In this document: in pieces, positions 17,483 through 25,088 of the stretch
Numbering within the stretch: the stretch's first letter is position 1
Layout of the letters: each line of letters begins with the position of its first letter
NCBI RefSeq assembly: GCF_000802965.1
Contig: NZ_JSAK01000018.1
Coordinates: 261,236 to 325,235, forward strand
Source of the DNA: Pseudomonas fluorescens
GTDB lineage: Bacteria > Pseudomonadota > Gammaproteobacteria > Pseudomonadales > Pseudomonadaceae
DNA: 64,000 nucleotides
Direction: 5' to 3'
Program-made: the position numbers and the translations under genes
Notes under the pieces: generated by a model
The model's input: only the letters and a program-made list of their open reading frames with translations
Databases searched by the model: none
Told to the model about the DNA's origin: nothing

Positions 17483-17872
17483 TCAGAAACGTTGCGGCAG
17501 TGATTCGGGGCGCGACCAGATCCACAGATTGCCCAGGCCCATTCCGGCAATCGCCAGGTAAATCGGCCAGCCATGATCGAGCATCACCAGCATCAGGGTG
17601 GCACACAGCAGCATGCTGACGGTGGCACTGACCTTGGCCCGGCGCGTGATGATTTTGCCGTTGCGCCAGTTGCTGAGAATGGGGCCGAACAACCGATGGT
17701 TTTCCAGCCAGGCACTCAAGCGCGGCGAGCTTCTAGTCGCGGCCCAGGCGGCCAGCAAGATGAATTCGGTGGTGGGCAGGCCGGGGATGACGATGGCGAT
17801 CAGGCCGATGCCAAGGCTGACGTAGGCCAGCAGTCCGAAGAGCAGGCGGGTGAGTTTTGAGGTGGCGGGCAT
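17483..17872 (-). CDS. YbaN-like DUF454 inner-membrane protein
   Basis: The 129-residue protein begins with a helix (LLFGLLAYVSLGIGLIAIVIPGLPTTEF), continues with a conserved soluble loop (SWLENHRLFGPILSNWRNGKIITRRAKV, discontinuous here) and ends with one or two further membrane segments. This is the DUF454 pattern of YbaN. Function is unknown; YbaN genes are often near iron or heme genes, which fits the heme locus next door. The gap to the chemoreceptor (17281-17482) shows nothing more. Confidence 0.82.
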   Translation of the reverse strand: MPATSKLTRLLFGLLAYVSLGIGLIAIVIPGLPTTEFILLAAWAATRSSPRLSAWLENHRLFGPILSNWRNGKIITRRAKVSATVSMLLCATLMLVMLDHGWPIYLAIAGMGLGNLWIWSRPESLPQRF

Positions 17873-17929
17873 GGGCTCAGGAAAACTAATGTGAGGCTTG
17901 ATCGGAATATCGCGGCTCCGCTCGGGTCA

Positions 17930-18027
17930 TGTAGGAGATGCCGAAGGCTGCGATCTTTTGATCTTGATCATCTTGATATCGTAAAAACCAAGATCAAAAG
18001 ATCGCAGCCTGCGGCAGCGCCTACAGG
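17930..18027. repeat. Long inverted repeat (class GTAGGAGCTGCCGCAGGCTGCGATC)
   Basis: Two arms reading GGCTGCGATCTTTTGATCTT and its complement form a long hairpin that ends 16 bases before the heme oxygenase stop. The same class recurs at 41428, 44532, 51247 and 55576. Confidence 0.85.
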
Positions 18028-18043
18028 GGTGTACCCCGTGTAG

Positions 18044-18652
18044 TCAGGCGGTTTCCGGGGCTGTGGCGTAAGCCTGTTCCAGCAACACTGTGAAGCGGTT
18101 GAAGGCGTCGATGGCGCCTTTATCCAGTTCAGCTTCTTCTTGGGCGCTGAGCTCAAGTCCATCAAGGGTTTTGACGAAGCTTTTCCAGCCTTCAGCACGG
18201 CCACCGGCCGGTTCGGCAAGGTGACGGGCGCCGAAGGTTTCGCTCAAGCCAACACCCACTGCGCGTTTGATCAGGAACGCCGCGCCAAGCTTCGAACCTT
18301 CGGATACGAAAAGCCAGCCCAATGCTTCAGCCTTGCTCGGGTTGTTCACCGCGCCTGCGACCGGATCCGGCACGTCAGTTTCCAGGTCTGCCAGGTCAGC
18401 CTTGGCGGCTTCCGCCCGGCAGCGAGCGGGCAAGTCAGGGACGATGTCGGTCAGTTGCGCATCGTTGTACAGCGCCACCAGTTCCGACTGGAACAGGTAC
18501 TGCGCCACCACGAAACGGGCGAAGTTGGCTTGGGTTTCGAACGGTGCGTGGGCTTTGACCAGGGCGTCGAGTTTGCTGTGCGGTTCGTGGGTGATCTGGT
18601 TCAGGCGTTGCGAACGCAAGGCCGGGCGTTGAGCCGTGTCCTGAGTGGTCAT
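18044..18652 (-). CDS. Biliverdin-producing heme oxygenase
   Basis: The 202-residue protein is of the bacterial HemO/PigA type: the N-terminal segment SQRLNQITHEPHSKLDALV carries the likely proximal heme histidine, and the distal helix FVSEGSKLGAAFL has the flexible glycines. It opens the heme ring to release iron in the cytoplasm. The ATG at 18652 has AAGGA upstream. It follows the TonB heme receptor after about 115 bp on the same strand, so uptake and degradation are linked. The open frame to 18736 overlaps the intergenic gap and is not used. Confidence 0.88.
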   Translation of the reverse strand: MTTQDTAQRPALRSQRLNQITHEPHSKLDALVKAHAPFETQANFARFVVAQYLFQSELVALYNDAQLTDIVPDLPARCRAEAAKADLADLETDVPDPVAGAVNNPSKAEALGWLFVSEGSKLGAAFLIKRAVGVGLSETFGARHLAEPAGGRAEGWKSFVKTLDGLELSAQEEAELDKGAIDAFNRFTVLLEQAYATAPETA

Positions 18653-18766
18653 GGGAAATCCTTGAGAAAGAGAAGAGCCTGGTAACGAGACGAATGAGCA
18701 GGGGCGCGAGAGTAAAAAATCCTCACTGCGTAGCATTAATAAACGCCGCGCAGTGAGGGGGAGGGA

Positions 18767-21328
18767 TCAGATGTCCCAGATCAGATTGACCGCGAAGTTG
18801 CGACCCGGTTGGGTCAGGCGATCGAGGTTGGCCGGTTGTGTCACCGAGGCCTCGCCGACACTGTCGTAGCCGCGTACGTCATCCCACTGCCAGTACTTTT
18901 TGTTGGTCAGGTTGTAGAGGCCCGCGTTGATGGTCACGTCGTCGGTCACCTTGTAGAAACCGGCCAGGTCGAGCACGCCATAACCCGGGGTCTTGAATTG
19001 GGTGCTGGTGCCGTCCGGGGTCTTGAAGCTGGTGCTGTCGACACGAGTCTTGCGCTTGACCAGTGTCCAGTTCAGCAGGGCACCGTATTTGTCTTGCTCG
19101 TAACCCAGTCCGAAGACGCCGGTCAGCGGGTTGATGCTGTTAAGCGGCTGGCCGGTGTCATCGTTACGGCCGTACAGGTAAGCCATCGAGCCCTGGGTGT
19201 AGAGGCCGGTCGGGGCGCCGAAGCTGTCCAGGTTCAGGCGGCCCTTGAGTTCGACACCTTTGATGGTGGCGTGGGCGATGTTGTTGCTCTGGAACGTGGT
19301 CTCGGTGTAGCCGGGGGTAATGGCGTTCTCGTCGATGAAGTCGCGGTATTTGTTGTAGAACACCGCCATATCGAAAGAGCCGGCTTCGAACTGGCCGCGC
19401 AAGCCTGTTTCATAGCTTTTGCTCTTTTCCGGTTCGAGGTCCGGATTGGGCGCGACCTGATAGCCGCCCGCCAGGTTTTCGAAACGACCATACAAGGCCT
19501 TGGCGGTCGGCGTGCGGAAGCCTTCGGCGTACTGGCCGTACCAAGTGTAATTGTCGTTGAAGCTGTAAGTAGTGCCGAATTTTGGCGACAGACGATGCCA
19601 GGTTTTGCTGTCATCGCTCACATCGCCGTTGCCGCTCTGGTCAGCGGTGGCCAGGAACTCTTCAGTCACGTGTGGATCAAGTTTGGTGTAGTCATAGCGT
19701 GCACCGGGCAGGAAGGTCCAGTTCCCCCAACTGATCTGATCCTGGGCAAACAGGCTGTAGCTGGTGATGGTCGGGTCCGGGAAATCGCTGGCCGGTGTCA
19801 GGGTATCGGCAGCGCTCGGGGCACCGATCACCCGGCAGGCGCCGGCCACCGTCAGGCAGGTGCCGCTGCCGGTGCGCAGGCCGGTGACTTTATCCTGTTT
19901 GATGGTGGTGCCGTAGGTGATGCGGTGATCGGTATCGGCGATGGCAAACGACTTGTCTGCCTGGGCATCGAACACCCATTGGCGATCCTTGTAAGTGGTA
20001 TCGCGTTTGCGCAGCACAGTACGCGATGGCGCGTAGATTTCTTCGGTGCTTTGGTCGGCCTTGGCGATCTGGTAATTCAGCGACCACTTGATGTTGTCGG
20101 CCAGAGCTGTGTCCAGGCCGAAGCGATGCTCAATGCCGAAACGTTCGCGAGTGACGGTGTCGTTGCCGGTTCGGGATTTATAGAAGCCGAAGCCGCGCCC
20201 TGCGTTGAACGGGCCGCCCACCGCGCTTAACTGGTTGGTATCGACGTCGTCCTTGTAGTGCTCGTAGGTCAGGCCCAGGCGCGCGTCGTCGGCGTAATCC
20301 CAGCCCAGCTTGGCCAGCACGTTGGTGGTGCGCACGTCCTCAGGGTTGGCCTCTGTGCGATTCAGGCCGGTGCCGCCGGTTTCGCCGTAGGACTCGGTTT
20401 CATGGCCGTTGCGCTGACTCAGGTGCAACAAACCGTCGAACTCGCCGGTACGGCCAGCCACGGTGCCAGAGGTCAGCCAGCTGTCATCGGCCGAGCTGTA
20501 ACCGGTTTTCAGGCGCGCGCCCACGTCCTTACCCGGCTTGATGATGTCGTCCGCATCCAGCGTGTAGTAGCTGACCGCGCCGCCGATGGCATTGCTGCCG
20601 TACAGCACCGACGCAGGGCCGCGGAGAATTTCCACGCGCTTGACGATTTCCGGGTCGACATAATTGCGATTAGTCTGGGCATACGGGCCGTTGAAAAAAC
20701 TGTCGGGCACCTGCACCCCATCGACCTGGGTCAATACGCGGTCGCCGTCGATACCACGGATGTTATACCCGGTAAGGCCTGCGCGCTGACCGGCGCCGCC
20801 GACCGAAACACCCGGCTCGTAGCGCACCAGATCCTTGATGTTATTCACATTGTTGCGGTCCAGATCTTCTCGGGTCTGCACCGTGACGGTGCTGGGCACG
20901 CTGTTGACATCCTGCTCGTTACGCGTGGCGCTGATCGTCACCTGCTGCAAATTGAGGGTGCCGGCACTGGTACGTCGTTCCAGCACAATGTTGTTGTTAC
21001 CCAGTTTGCGATAGCTCAGGTTGGTCCCCACCAACAGGCGATCCAGTGCTTTCTCCGGCGGCAGTGACCCGCGTACACCCGGCGATGTCACACCTTCGCC
21101 CAACTCTGCGGGCAAGCCGACCTGCCACCCGGTCACGGCAGTGAAGGCATTGAGTGCCGACACCAGCGACTGCGGCGCAATGGCGAACGAGTAATCGCCC
21201 ATGTTACGGCTGGGTTGTTCGGGGGTGGCGGCCATGACCGGTGCTGTTCCGGCCATCAGGATGGCGGCGGTCAGCAACGACAGCACGCGGGAAGGTGAAG
21301 AGGCTTGGCGGGTAAGGCGAGAGGACAT
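18767..21328 (-). CDS. TonB-dependent heme/hemoglobin receptor with signalling (STN) domain
   Basis: The 853-residue outer-membrane receptor has a signal peptide (about 1-30), an N-terminal STN domain (about 43-95) that contacts the FecR-type regulator, a plug with TonB-box region LQQVTISATR, and a 22-strand barrel. The FRTP...NPDLEPE pair is the FRAP/NPNL signature of heme receptors, but no histidine lies between the two motifs. The order sigma-fecR-receptor matches the Hxu heme signalling system of P. aeruginosa. The ATG at 21328 has GGAG 8 bases upstream. Confidence 0.9.
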   Translation of the reverse strand: MSSRLTRQASSPSRVLSLLTAAILMAGTAPVMAATPEQPSRNMGDYSFAIAPQSLVSALNAFTAVTGWQVGLPAELGEGVTSPGVRGSLPPEKALDRLLVGTNLSYRKLGNNNIVLERRTSAGTLNLQQVTISATRNEQDVNSVPSTVTVQTREDLDRNNVNNIKDLVRYEPGVSVGGAGQRAGLTGYNIRGIDGDRVLTQVDGVQVPDSFFNGPYAQTNRNYVDPEIVKRVEILRGPASVLYGSNAIGGAVSYYTLDADDIIKPGKDVGARLKTGYSSADDSWLTSGTVAGRTGEFDGLLHLSQRNGHETESYGETGGTGLNRTEANPEDVRTTNVLAKLGWDYADDARLGLTYEHYKDDVDTNQLSAVGGPFNAGRGFGFYKSRTGNDTVTRERFGIEHRFGLDTALADNIKWSLNYQIAKADQSTEEIYAPSRTVLRKRDTTYKDRQWVFDAQADKSFAIADTDHRITYGTTIKQDKVTGLRTGSGTCLTVAGACRVIGAPSAADTLTPASDFPDPTITSYSLFAQDQISWGNWTFLPGARYDYTKLDPHVTEEFLATADQSGNGDVSDDSKTWHRLSPKFGTTYSFNDNYTWYGQYAEGFRTPTAKALYGRFENLAGGYQVAPNPDLEPEKSKSYETGLRGQFEAGSFDMAVFYNKYRDFIDENAITPGYTETTFQSNNIAHATIKGVELKGRLNLDSFGAPTGLYTQGSMAYLYGRNDDTGQPLNSINPLTGVFGLGYEQDKYGALLNWTLVKRKTRVDSTSFKTPDGTSTQFKTPGYGVLDLAGFYKVTDDVTINAGLYNLTNKKYWQWDDVRGYDSVGEASVTQPANLDRLTQPGRNFAVNLIWDI

Positions 21329-21434
21329 CGATAGCGCTCCGTGTCGCACGAATCTTTATAGGTGCTGATTGGCATTTATAGATGCGAATCAATTGCATTG
21401 GCTATAACGAGACGTACGAGGATTGGCTATCGAG

Positions 21435-21449
21435 TAAAAATAATTCTCA
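21435..21449 (-). promoter_or_regulatory. Weak candidate Fur box upstream of the heme receptor
   Basis: TGAGAAT-T-ATTTTTA matches 11 of 14 fixed positions of the 7-1-7 Fur consensus. It abuts the fecR stop about 110 bp upstream of the receptor start. The weak second half makes it uncertain. Confidence 0.3.
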
Positions 21450-21450
21450 T

Positions 21451-22416
21451 TTAGTTCAAAATCACCAGTGCCGGAAATTCCTTGAGCTTGGCGGAGGTGA
21501 TGTGGGCGAGGGAGCGCACCACGTCCAGTGGCTGATCGAGACGGTAGTTGCCCGTCACAGCGACATCGGCCAACTGCTCGTTGTTGTTGATGATCCAGCC
21601 CGGGTAATAGCGCCGCAGCTCCGCGAGCACCTGGCTCAGCGGGCAGTTTTCGAACACCAGTCGACCCTGGACCCAAGCCAGGTCAGTGGCGGCATCCAGC
21701 TTGGCCGGGCGGTCGAAACCGTTGGGGCCGATGCGGATACTTTCCCCGGCAGACAGTCGAATCCGCGCGTCGTCGCGGGTGGCGCGCAGGTCGACATCCC
21801 CGCGTTGCACCCGAACCTGTGTCACGCCATCTAGGTAGCGCACGGCAAACGCCGTATCGCGAACGCTCGCTTTCACAGGGCCGGCGTCGATTTCCAGTGG
21901 TTGGCCACGATGGGGCTGCACCTCGAAAAACGCCTCGCCCTGATACAGGCGCGCCACGCGCTGTTGATCGGTGATGGTGCTGGAAAACGCCGAGTTGGTG
22001 TTGAGCAGGACTTTCGAACCGTCCTCCAGTTGCAGGCGCTGGCGCTCACCGACCACGGTCAAGTGATCGGCCTGCAAACGCATCGGCAGATTGCTGAAGC
22101 TGAACAGGCCGAGGATCAGCACCGCAGCGGTAGCCAGCGGTTTCCAGTGTGGGCGCAGGCGCGACAGGACGGTGACTTTCGCCGGGCGCGCGGCCAGGCT
22201 TTGCGCGCACTGCGTGACTTGCGGACCGTTCCAGATCGCCTGTGCCTTGGCGAAAACATCGGCATGCGCCGGATCGGCCGCGAGCCACTGGTGGAACTGT
22301 CGGGTTTGTTCTTCGCTCGGGCTGTCCAGCACGATCAGCCAGTCCAGGGCCTGGTCCATCGCGTCAGCAGTGTCCTGCGCCGGCGAAGGCTCAGGGGAGC
22401 GGTGGGTGTCCGTCAC
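21451..22416 (-). CDS. FecR-type anti-sigma / sigma regulator
   Basis: The 321-residue protein has an N-terminal DUF4880 sigma-binding region (ALDWLIVLDSPSEEQT), one membrane helix around residue 100 (AAVLILGLFSFSNL), and a periplasmic FecR domain that would contact the receptor STN domain. The start codon is GTG with GAGGAAA upstream. It sits about 100 bp after the ECF sigma and before the receptor, the standard cell-surface signalling order. Confidence 0.92.
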   Translation of the reverse strand: MTDTHRSPEPSPAQDTADAMDQALDWLIVLDSPSEEQTRQFHQWLAADPAHADVFAKAQAIWNGPQVTQCAQSLAARPAKVTVLSRLRPHWKPLATAAVLILGLFSFSNLPMRLQADHLTVVGERQRLQLEDGSKVLLNTNSAFSSTITDQQRVARLYQGEAFFEVQPHRGQPLEIDAGPVKASVRDTAFAVRYLDGVTQVRVQRGDVDLRATRDDARIRLSAGESIRIGPNGFDRPAKLDAATDLAWVQGRLVFENCPLSQVLAELRRYYPGWIINNNEQLADVAVTGNYRLDQPLDVVRSLAHITSAKLKEFPALVILN

Positions 22417-22517
22417 GGTGTTTCCTCGGCGTGTTTGTGCACGACTGTTTTTTTAGTGAAGCGCAAAAGAGGGGCAAGGGTAGCCCTGATGATCAAAGCC
22501 GTCGAGACACAGGTGAC

Positions 22518-23036
22518 TCAGTGGCCGTTTGCCCGCTCGGCGACGCCGATGCAGACCGTCATGATCAGCTTCAGTTCTTTTTGCACGGTACTGAGCGATA
22601 CACCGAGTTTTTCGGCGATCTCCAGGTAGCTGTGGCCGTGCAGGCGACTGAGGATGAAAATCTGCTGCTGTCGTGGGCTGAGTTGACTGAGGCGCACGTT
22701 CAAACGCTCGAGCAATTGTTCGGCATGGGCGGCGTCCTCGGCACTGCTGGCAGGGGCGGCGACGCTTTCCACTACGTCCAGCGGCACGTCGTCGACCATG
22801 GTGCGCGAATGAATGCGTCGCGCGCGCAAATGGTCCAGCGCCAGGTTGCGCGCGGTCTGAAACACAAAGGGTTCAAGGTGATCGATGGCCCGCTCGCTGA
22901 GCGCCCGGGTCACGCGCAGGTAGGTTTCCTGTAGCAGGTCTTCGGCGGTGCTGTGGTTGTTGACCATCCGCTCCAGCGTGCGCAGCAACGAGATGCGCTG
23001 GGTGATGAAGACGTCGTTGAAGCGCGATTGACTCAC
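22518..23036 (-). CDS. ECF sigma factor of the FecI/HxuI type
   Basis: The 172-residue sigma factor has region 2 (AEDLLQETYLRVTRAL, DHLEPFVFQTARNLALDH) and region 4 (LSPRQQQIFILSRLHGHSYLE, in part). I choose the GTG at 23036 giving MSQSRFNDVFITQR, which matches my memory of Pseudomonas homologues; the upstream ATG at 23084 lies inside the Fur box and would put the operator in the coding sequence. No clear Shine-Dalgarno precedes the GTG. It likely drives the heme receptor gene when heme binds. Confidence 0.87.
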   Translation of the reverse strand: MSQSRFNDVFITQRISLLRTLERMVNNHSTAEDLLQETYLRVTRALSERAIDHLEPFVFQTARNLALDHLRARRIHSRTMVDDVPLDVVESVAAPASSAEDAAHAEQLLERLNVRLSQLSPRQQQIFILSRLHGHSYLEIAEKLGVSLSTVQKELKLIMTVCIGVAERANGH

Positions 23037-23068
23037 GGGAGGGGAGGACCTGATCCATTTTGAGCGAA

Positions 23069-23083
23069 TGATAATGCTTATCA
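23069..23083. promoter_or_regulatory. Fur box upstream of the ECF sigma gene
   Basis: TGATAAT-G-CTTATCA matches the 7-1-7 Fur consensus at 13 of 14 fixed positions and is the core of a perfect ATGATAA-N3-TTATCAT palindrome. It lies 33 bp upstream of the chosen GTG. Confidence 0.85.
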
Positions 23084-23267
23084 TCTATGCGGGTGGTCAA
23101 GTGTTTGTTTGTAAGCCTTGTCTTTACATTTCAAACGGGGTGACGCGGACAAAGCGTCTCTCGCCTGGCAAAAAGTTGCGCACTTTTAAGCAGCGGAATG
23201 GGAAGAGTCAGCGCAGCCTCATTTCGAGCGACTGCGCGGAGAGTTACAGCAGAAGACTTTAGAATCG

Positions 23268-23732
23268 TTAACGCCGACCCGACAAATACGCCACGTAATC
23301 CGGAATCCGGTGCTCGTGCGCCTGATCCATCAACGGGCTGCTGAGTAGATAGTCGGCGCTGCATTCGTTGCACGCCACCGGAATGTTCCACACCGCTGCG
23401 ACTCGCAGCAAAGCCTTGATGTCCGGGTCGTGTGGCTGCGGTTCGAACGGGTCCCAGAAGAACACCAGCATGTCGACCCGTTGCTCGGCGATTCGCCCGC
23501 CGAGCTGTTGGTCACCGCCCAACGGGCCACTGATCATGCTTTCCACGGGCAAGTCGAGGCGTTGTTGTAATAACAAACCCGTGGTGCCGGTAGCGACCAG
23601 TTCATGCTGCGCAAGCTTGTCTTTCTGCCGCTCGGCCCAGTCCAGCAAAAACACTTTGCAGTGGTCATGAGCAACCAGGGCGATACGCTTGCGCGCGGCC
23701 ATGGTTTTTTGCGTAAAGCTGATGCCGATCAT
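23268..23732 (-). CDS. mgsA: Methylglyoxal synthase
   Basis: The 154-residue protein matches MgsA along its length: ALVAHDHCK near residue 18, ATGTTG at about 47, SGPLGGDQQLGG at about 64-75 (phosphate loop), FFWDP and HDPD with the catalytic aspartates, and a C-terminal IPDY. It converts dihydroxyacetone phosphate to methylglyoxal, a bypass of lower glycolysis. The ATG at 23732 is preferred over a GTG at 23744; neither has a strong ribosome site. It lies downstream of gap on the same strand, with a REPIN between, so both act on triose phosphates. Confidence 0.92.
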   Translation of the reverse strand: MIGISFTQKTMAARKRIALVAHDHCKVFLLDWAERQKDKLAQHELVATGTTGLLLQQRLDLPVESMISGPLGGDQQLGGRIAEQRVDMLVFFWDPFEPQPHDPDIKALLRVAAVWNIPVACNECSADYLLSSPLMDQAHEHRIPDYVAYLSGRR

Positions 23733-23773
23733 GGGTTGTTCCACAGGCGATTTGCGAGGGGGATTGCGAAGAC

Positions 23774-23848
23774 GCCATCGCCAGCAAGCCGGCTCCTACA
23801 AGTTGCGTCGTATACGATCCCTGTAGGAGCCGGCTTGCTGGCGATAGA
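23774..23848. repeat. REPIN pair between gap and mgsA (class GGAGCCGGCTTGCTGGCGAT)
   Basis: Two inverted REP units flank about 22 bases in the gap-mgsA interval. Confidence 0.9.
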
Positions 23849-23866
23849 GATCTTATGTCCGCAAAC

Positions 23867-24868
23867 TTATTCGGCGTTGCACAACGCCAGGCAGTTATCG
23901 AGCATGCGGTTGGAGAAGCCCCACTCGTTGTCGTACCAGGCCAGCACCTTGAGCAGCTTGCCGCTGGACTTGGTGTGGTTGGCGTCGAAGATCGACGACA
24001 GCGGATTGTGATTGAAGTCGCTCGAAACCAGCGGCAGGGTGTTATAGCCGAGGATCTTCGAGTGCTGGCTGGCTTCCTTGAGCAGCGCGTTGACTTCATC
24101 GGCCGACGCTTCGCGTTTGAGTTGCACCGTCAGGTCCACCAGCGACACGTTGATCACCGGCACACGCACCGCCATGCCGGTCAGTTTGCCTGCCAGTTCC
24201 GGCAGCACCAGACCGACCGCTTCAGCGGCGCCGGTCTTGCTCGGGATCATGTTCTGGGTGGCCGAACGGGCGCGGTACGGGTCGGTGTGATAAACGTCGG
24301 TCAGGTTCTGATCGTTGGTGTAAGCGTGGATGGTGGTCATCAGGCCGCTTTCGATGCCCAGTTCGCGATGCAGCACCTGGGCCACCGGGGCCAGGCAGTT
24401 GGTGGTGCAGGAGGCGTTGGAAATAATCTGGTGCGACTGTCGCAGAATGTCGTGGTTGACCCCATAAACCACGGTGGCGTCGGCACCCTTGGCCGGAGCC
24501 GAGATAATCACTTTGCGTGCGCCGGCCGTAATATGCGCGGCGGCTTTGGCCCGGTCGGTGAACAGACCGGTGCATTCGAATACGACATCAATCTTTTCCG
24601 CAGCCCAGGGCAGGTCGGCCGGGTTGCGAATGGCGCTGACTGAAATACGGTCGCCGTTGACGGTCAGGCTTTCCTGATCATGTTGGACATCGGCTTCGAA
24701 CGTGCCGTGAACCGTGTCGTACTTGAGCAAGTGCGCATTGATCGCGCTGTCACCCAAGTCGTTGATGGCGACGATCTGCAAATCCTGGCGATAGCCTTGG
24801 GTATAGAGTGCCCGGAGGACGTTACGACCGATACGGCCAAAACCATTGATTGCGATTCGAAGAGTCAT
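23867..24868 (-). CDS. gap: Type I glyceraldehyde-3-phosphate dehydrogenase
   Basis: The 333-residue enzyme has the NAD-binding INGFGRIGRNVLRALY start, the catalytic cysteine in SNASCTTNCLAPV (about residue 153) and the catalytic histidine in the DVYHTD/ARSATQN region partner. It oxidises glyceraldehyde-3-phosphate from the Entner-Doudoroff pathway. It is divergent from edd, and the 220-bp gap holds two HexR-type operators. This is the gap-1 of the Pseudomonas hex regulon. Confidence 0.96.
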   Translation of the reverse strand: MTLRIAINGFGRIGRNVLRALYTQGYRQDLQIVAINDLGDSAINAHLLKYDTVHGTFEADVQHDQESLTVNGDRISVSAIRNPADLPWAAEKIDVVFECTGLFTDRAKAAAHITAGARKVIISAPAKGADATVVYGVNHDILRQSHQIISNASCTTNCLAPVAQVLHRELGIESGLMTTIHAYTNDQNLTDVYHTDPYRARSATQNMIPSKTGAAEAVGLVLPELAGKLTGMAVRVPVINVSLVDLTVQLKREASADEVNALLKEASQHSKILGYNTLPLVSSDFNHNPLSSIFDANHTKSSGKLLKVLAWYDNEWGFSNRMLDNCLALCNAE

Positions 24869-24891
24869 TTATCAGCGCCGCCGTCGTTTTG

Positions 24892-24906
24892 TTGTTGGAA
24901 TTACAA
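24892..24906. promoter_or_regulatory. HexR operator near gap
   Basis: TTGT-TGGAATT-ACAA fits the HexR consensus TTGT-N7/8-ACAA exactly and lies 24 bp upstream of the gap ATG, where it would block transcription until 2-keto-3-deoxy-6-phosphogluconate binds HexR. Confidence 0.72.
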
Positions 24907-24953
24907 GATTATTCGCAAAAAAATAGAAAACAAGCCTTTTTAGTGGCAATATT

Positions 24954-24968
24954 TTGTTCAATCTACAA
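24954..24968. promoter_or_regulatory. HexR operator near edd
   Basis: TTGT-TCAATCT-ACAA is a second exact fit to TTGT-N7/8-ACAA, 62 bp from the first centre to centre and about 120 bp upstream of edd. It probably serves the edd-glk-gltR-gtrS transcript. Confidence 0.72.
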
Positions 24969-25088
24969 CGAGTGACCTGAATCAACTGGTCCAACCGATC
25001 AAGAAAACCGTCTGTCATCCCATCGACACCGGCCTTTGATCAGCATAGACAATCAGGTCGCCACATCCGTTAGCCTGGAGTTCTACAC

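Noticed and set aside
23036..23084. The upstream ATG start of the ECF sigma factor
   Set aside because: It lies in the Fur box, and the homologous start MSQSRFN begins at the downstream GTG.
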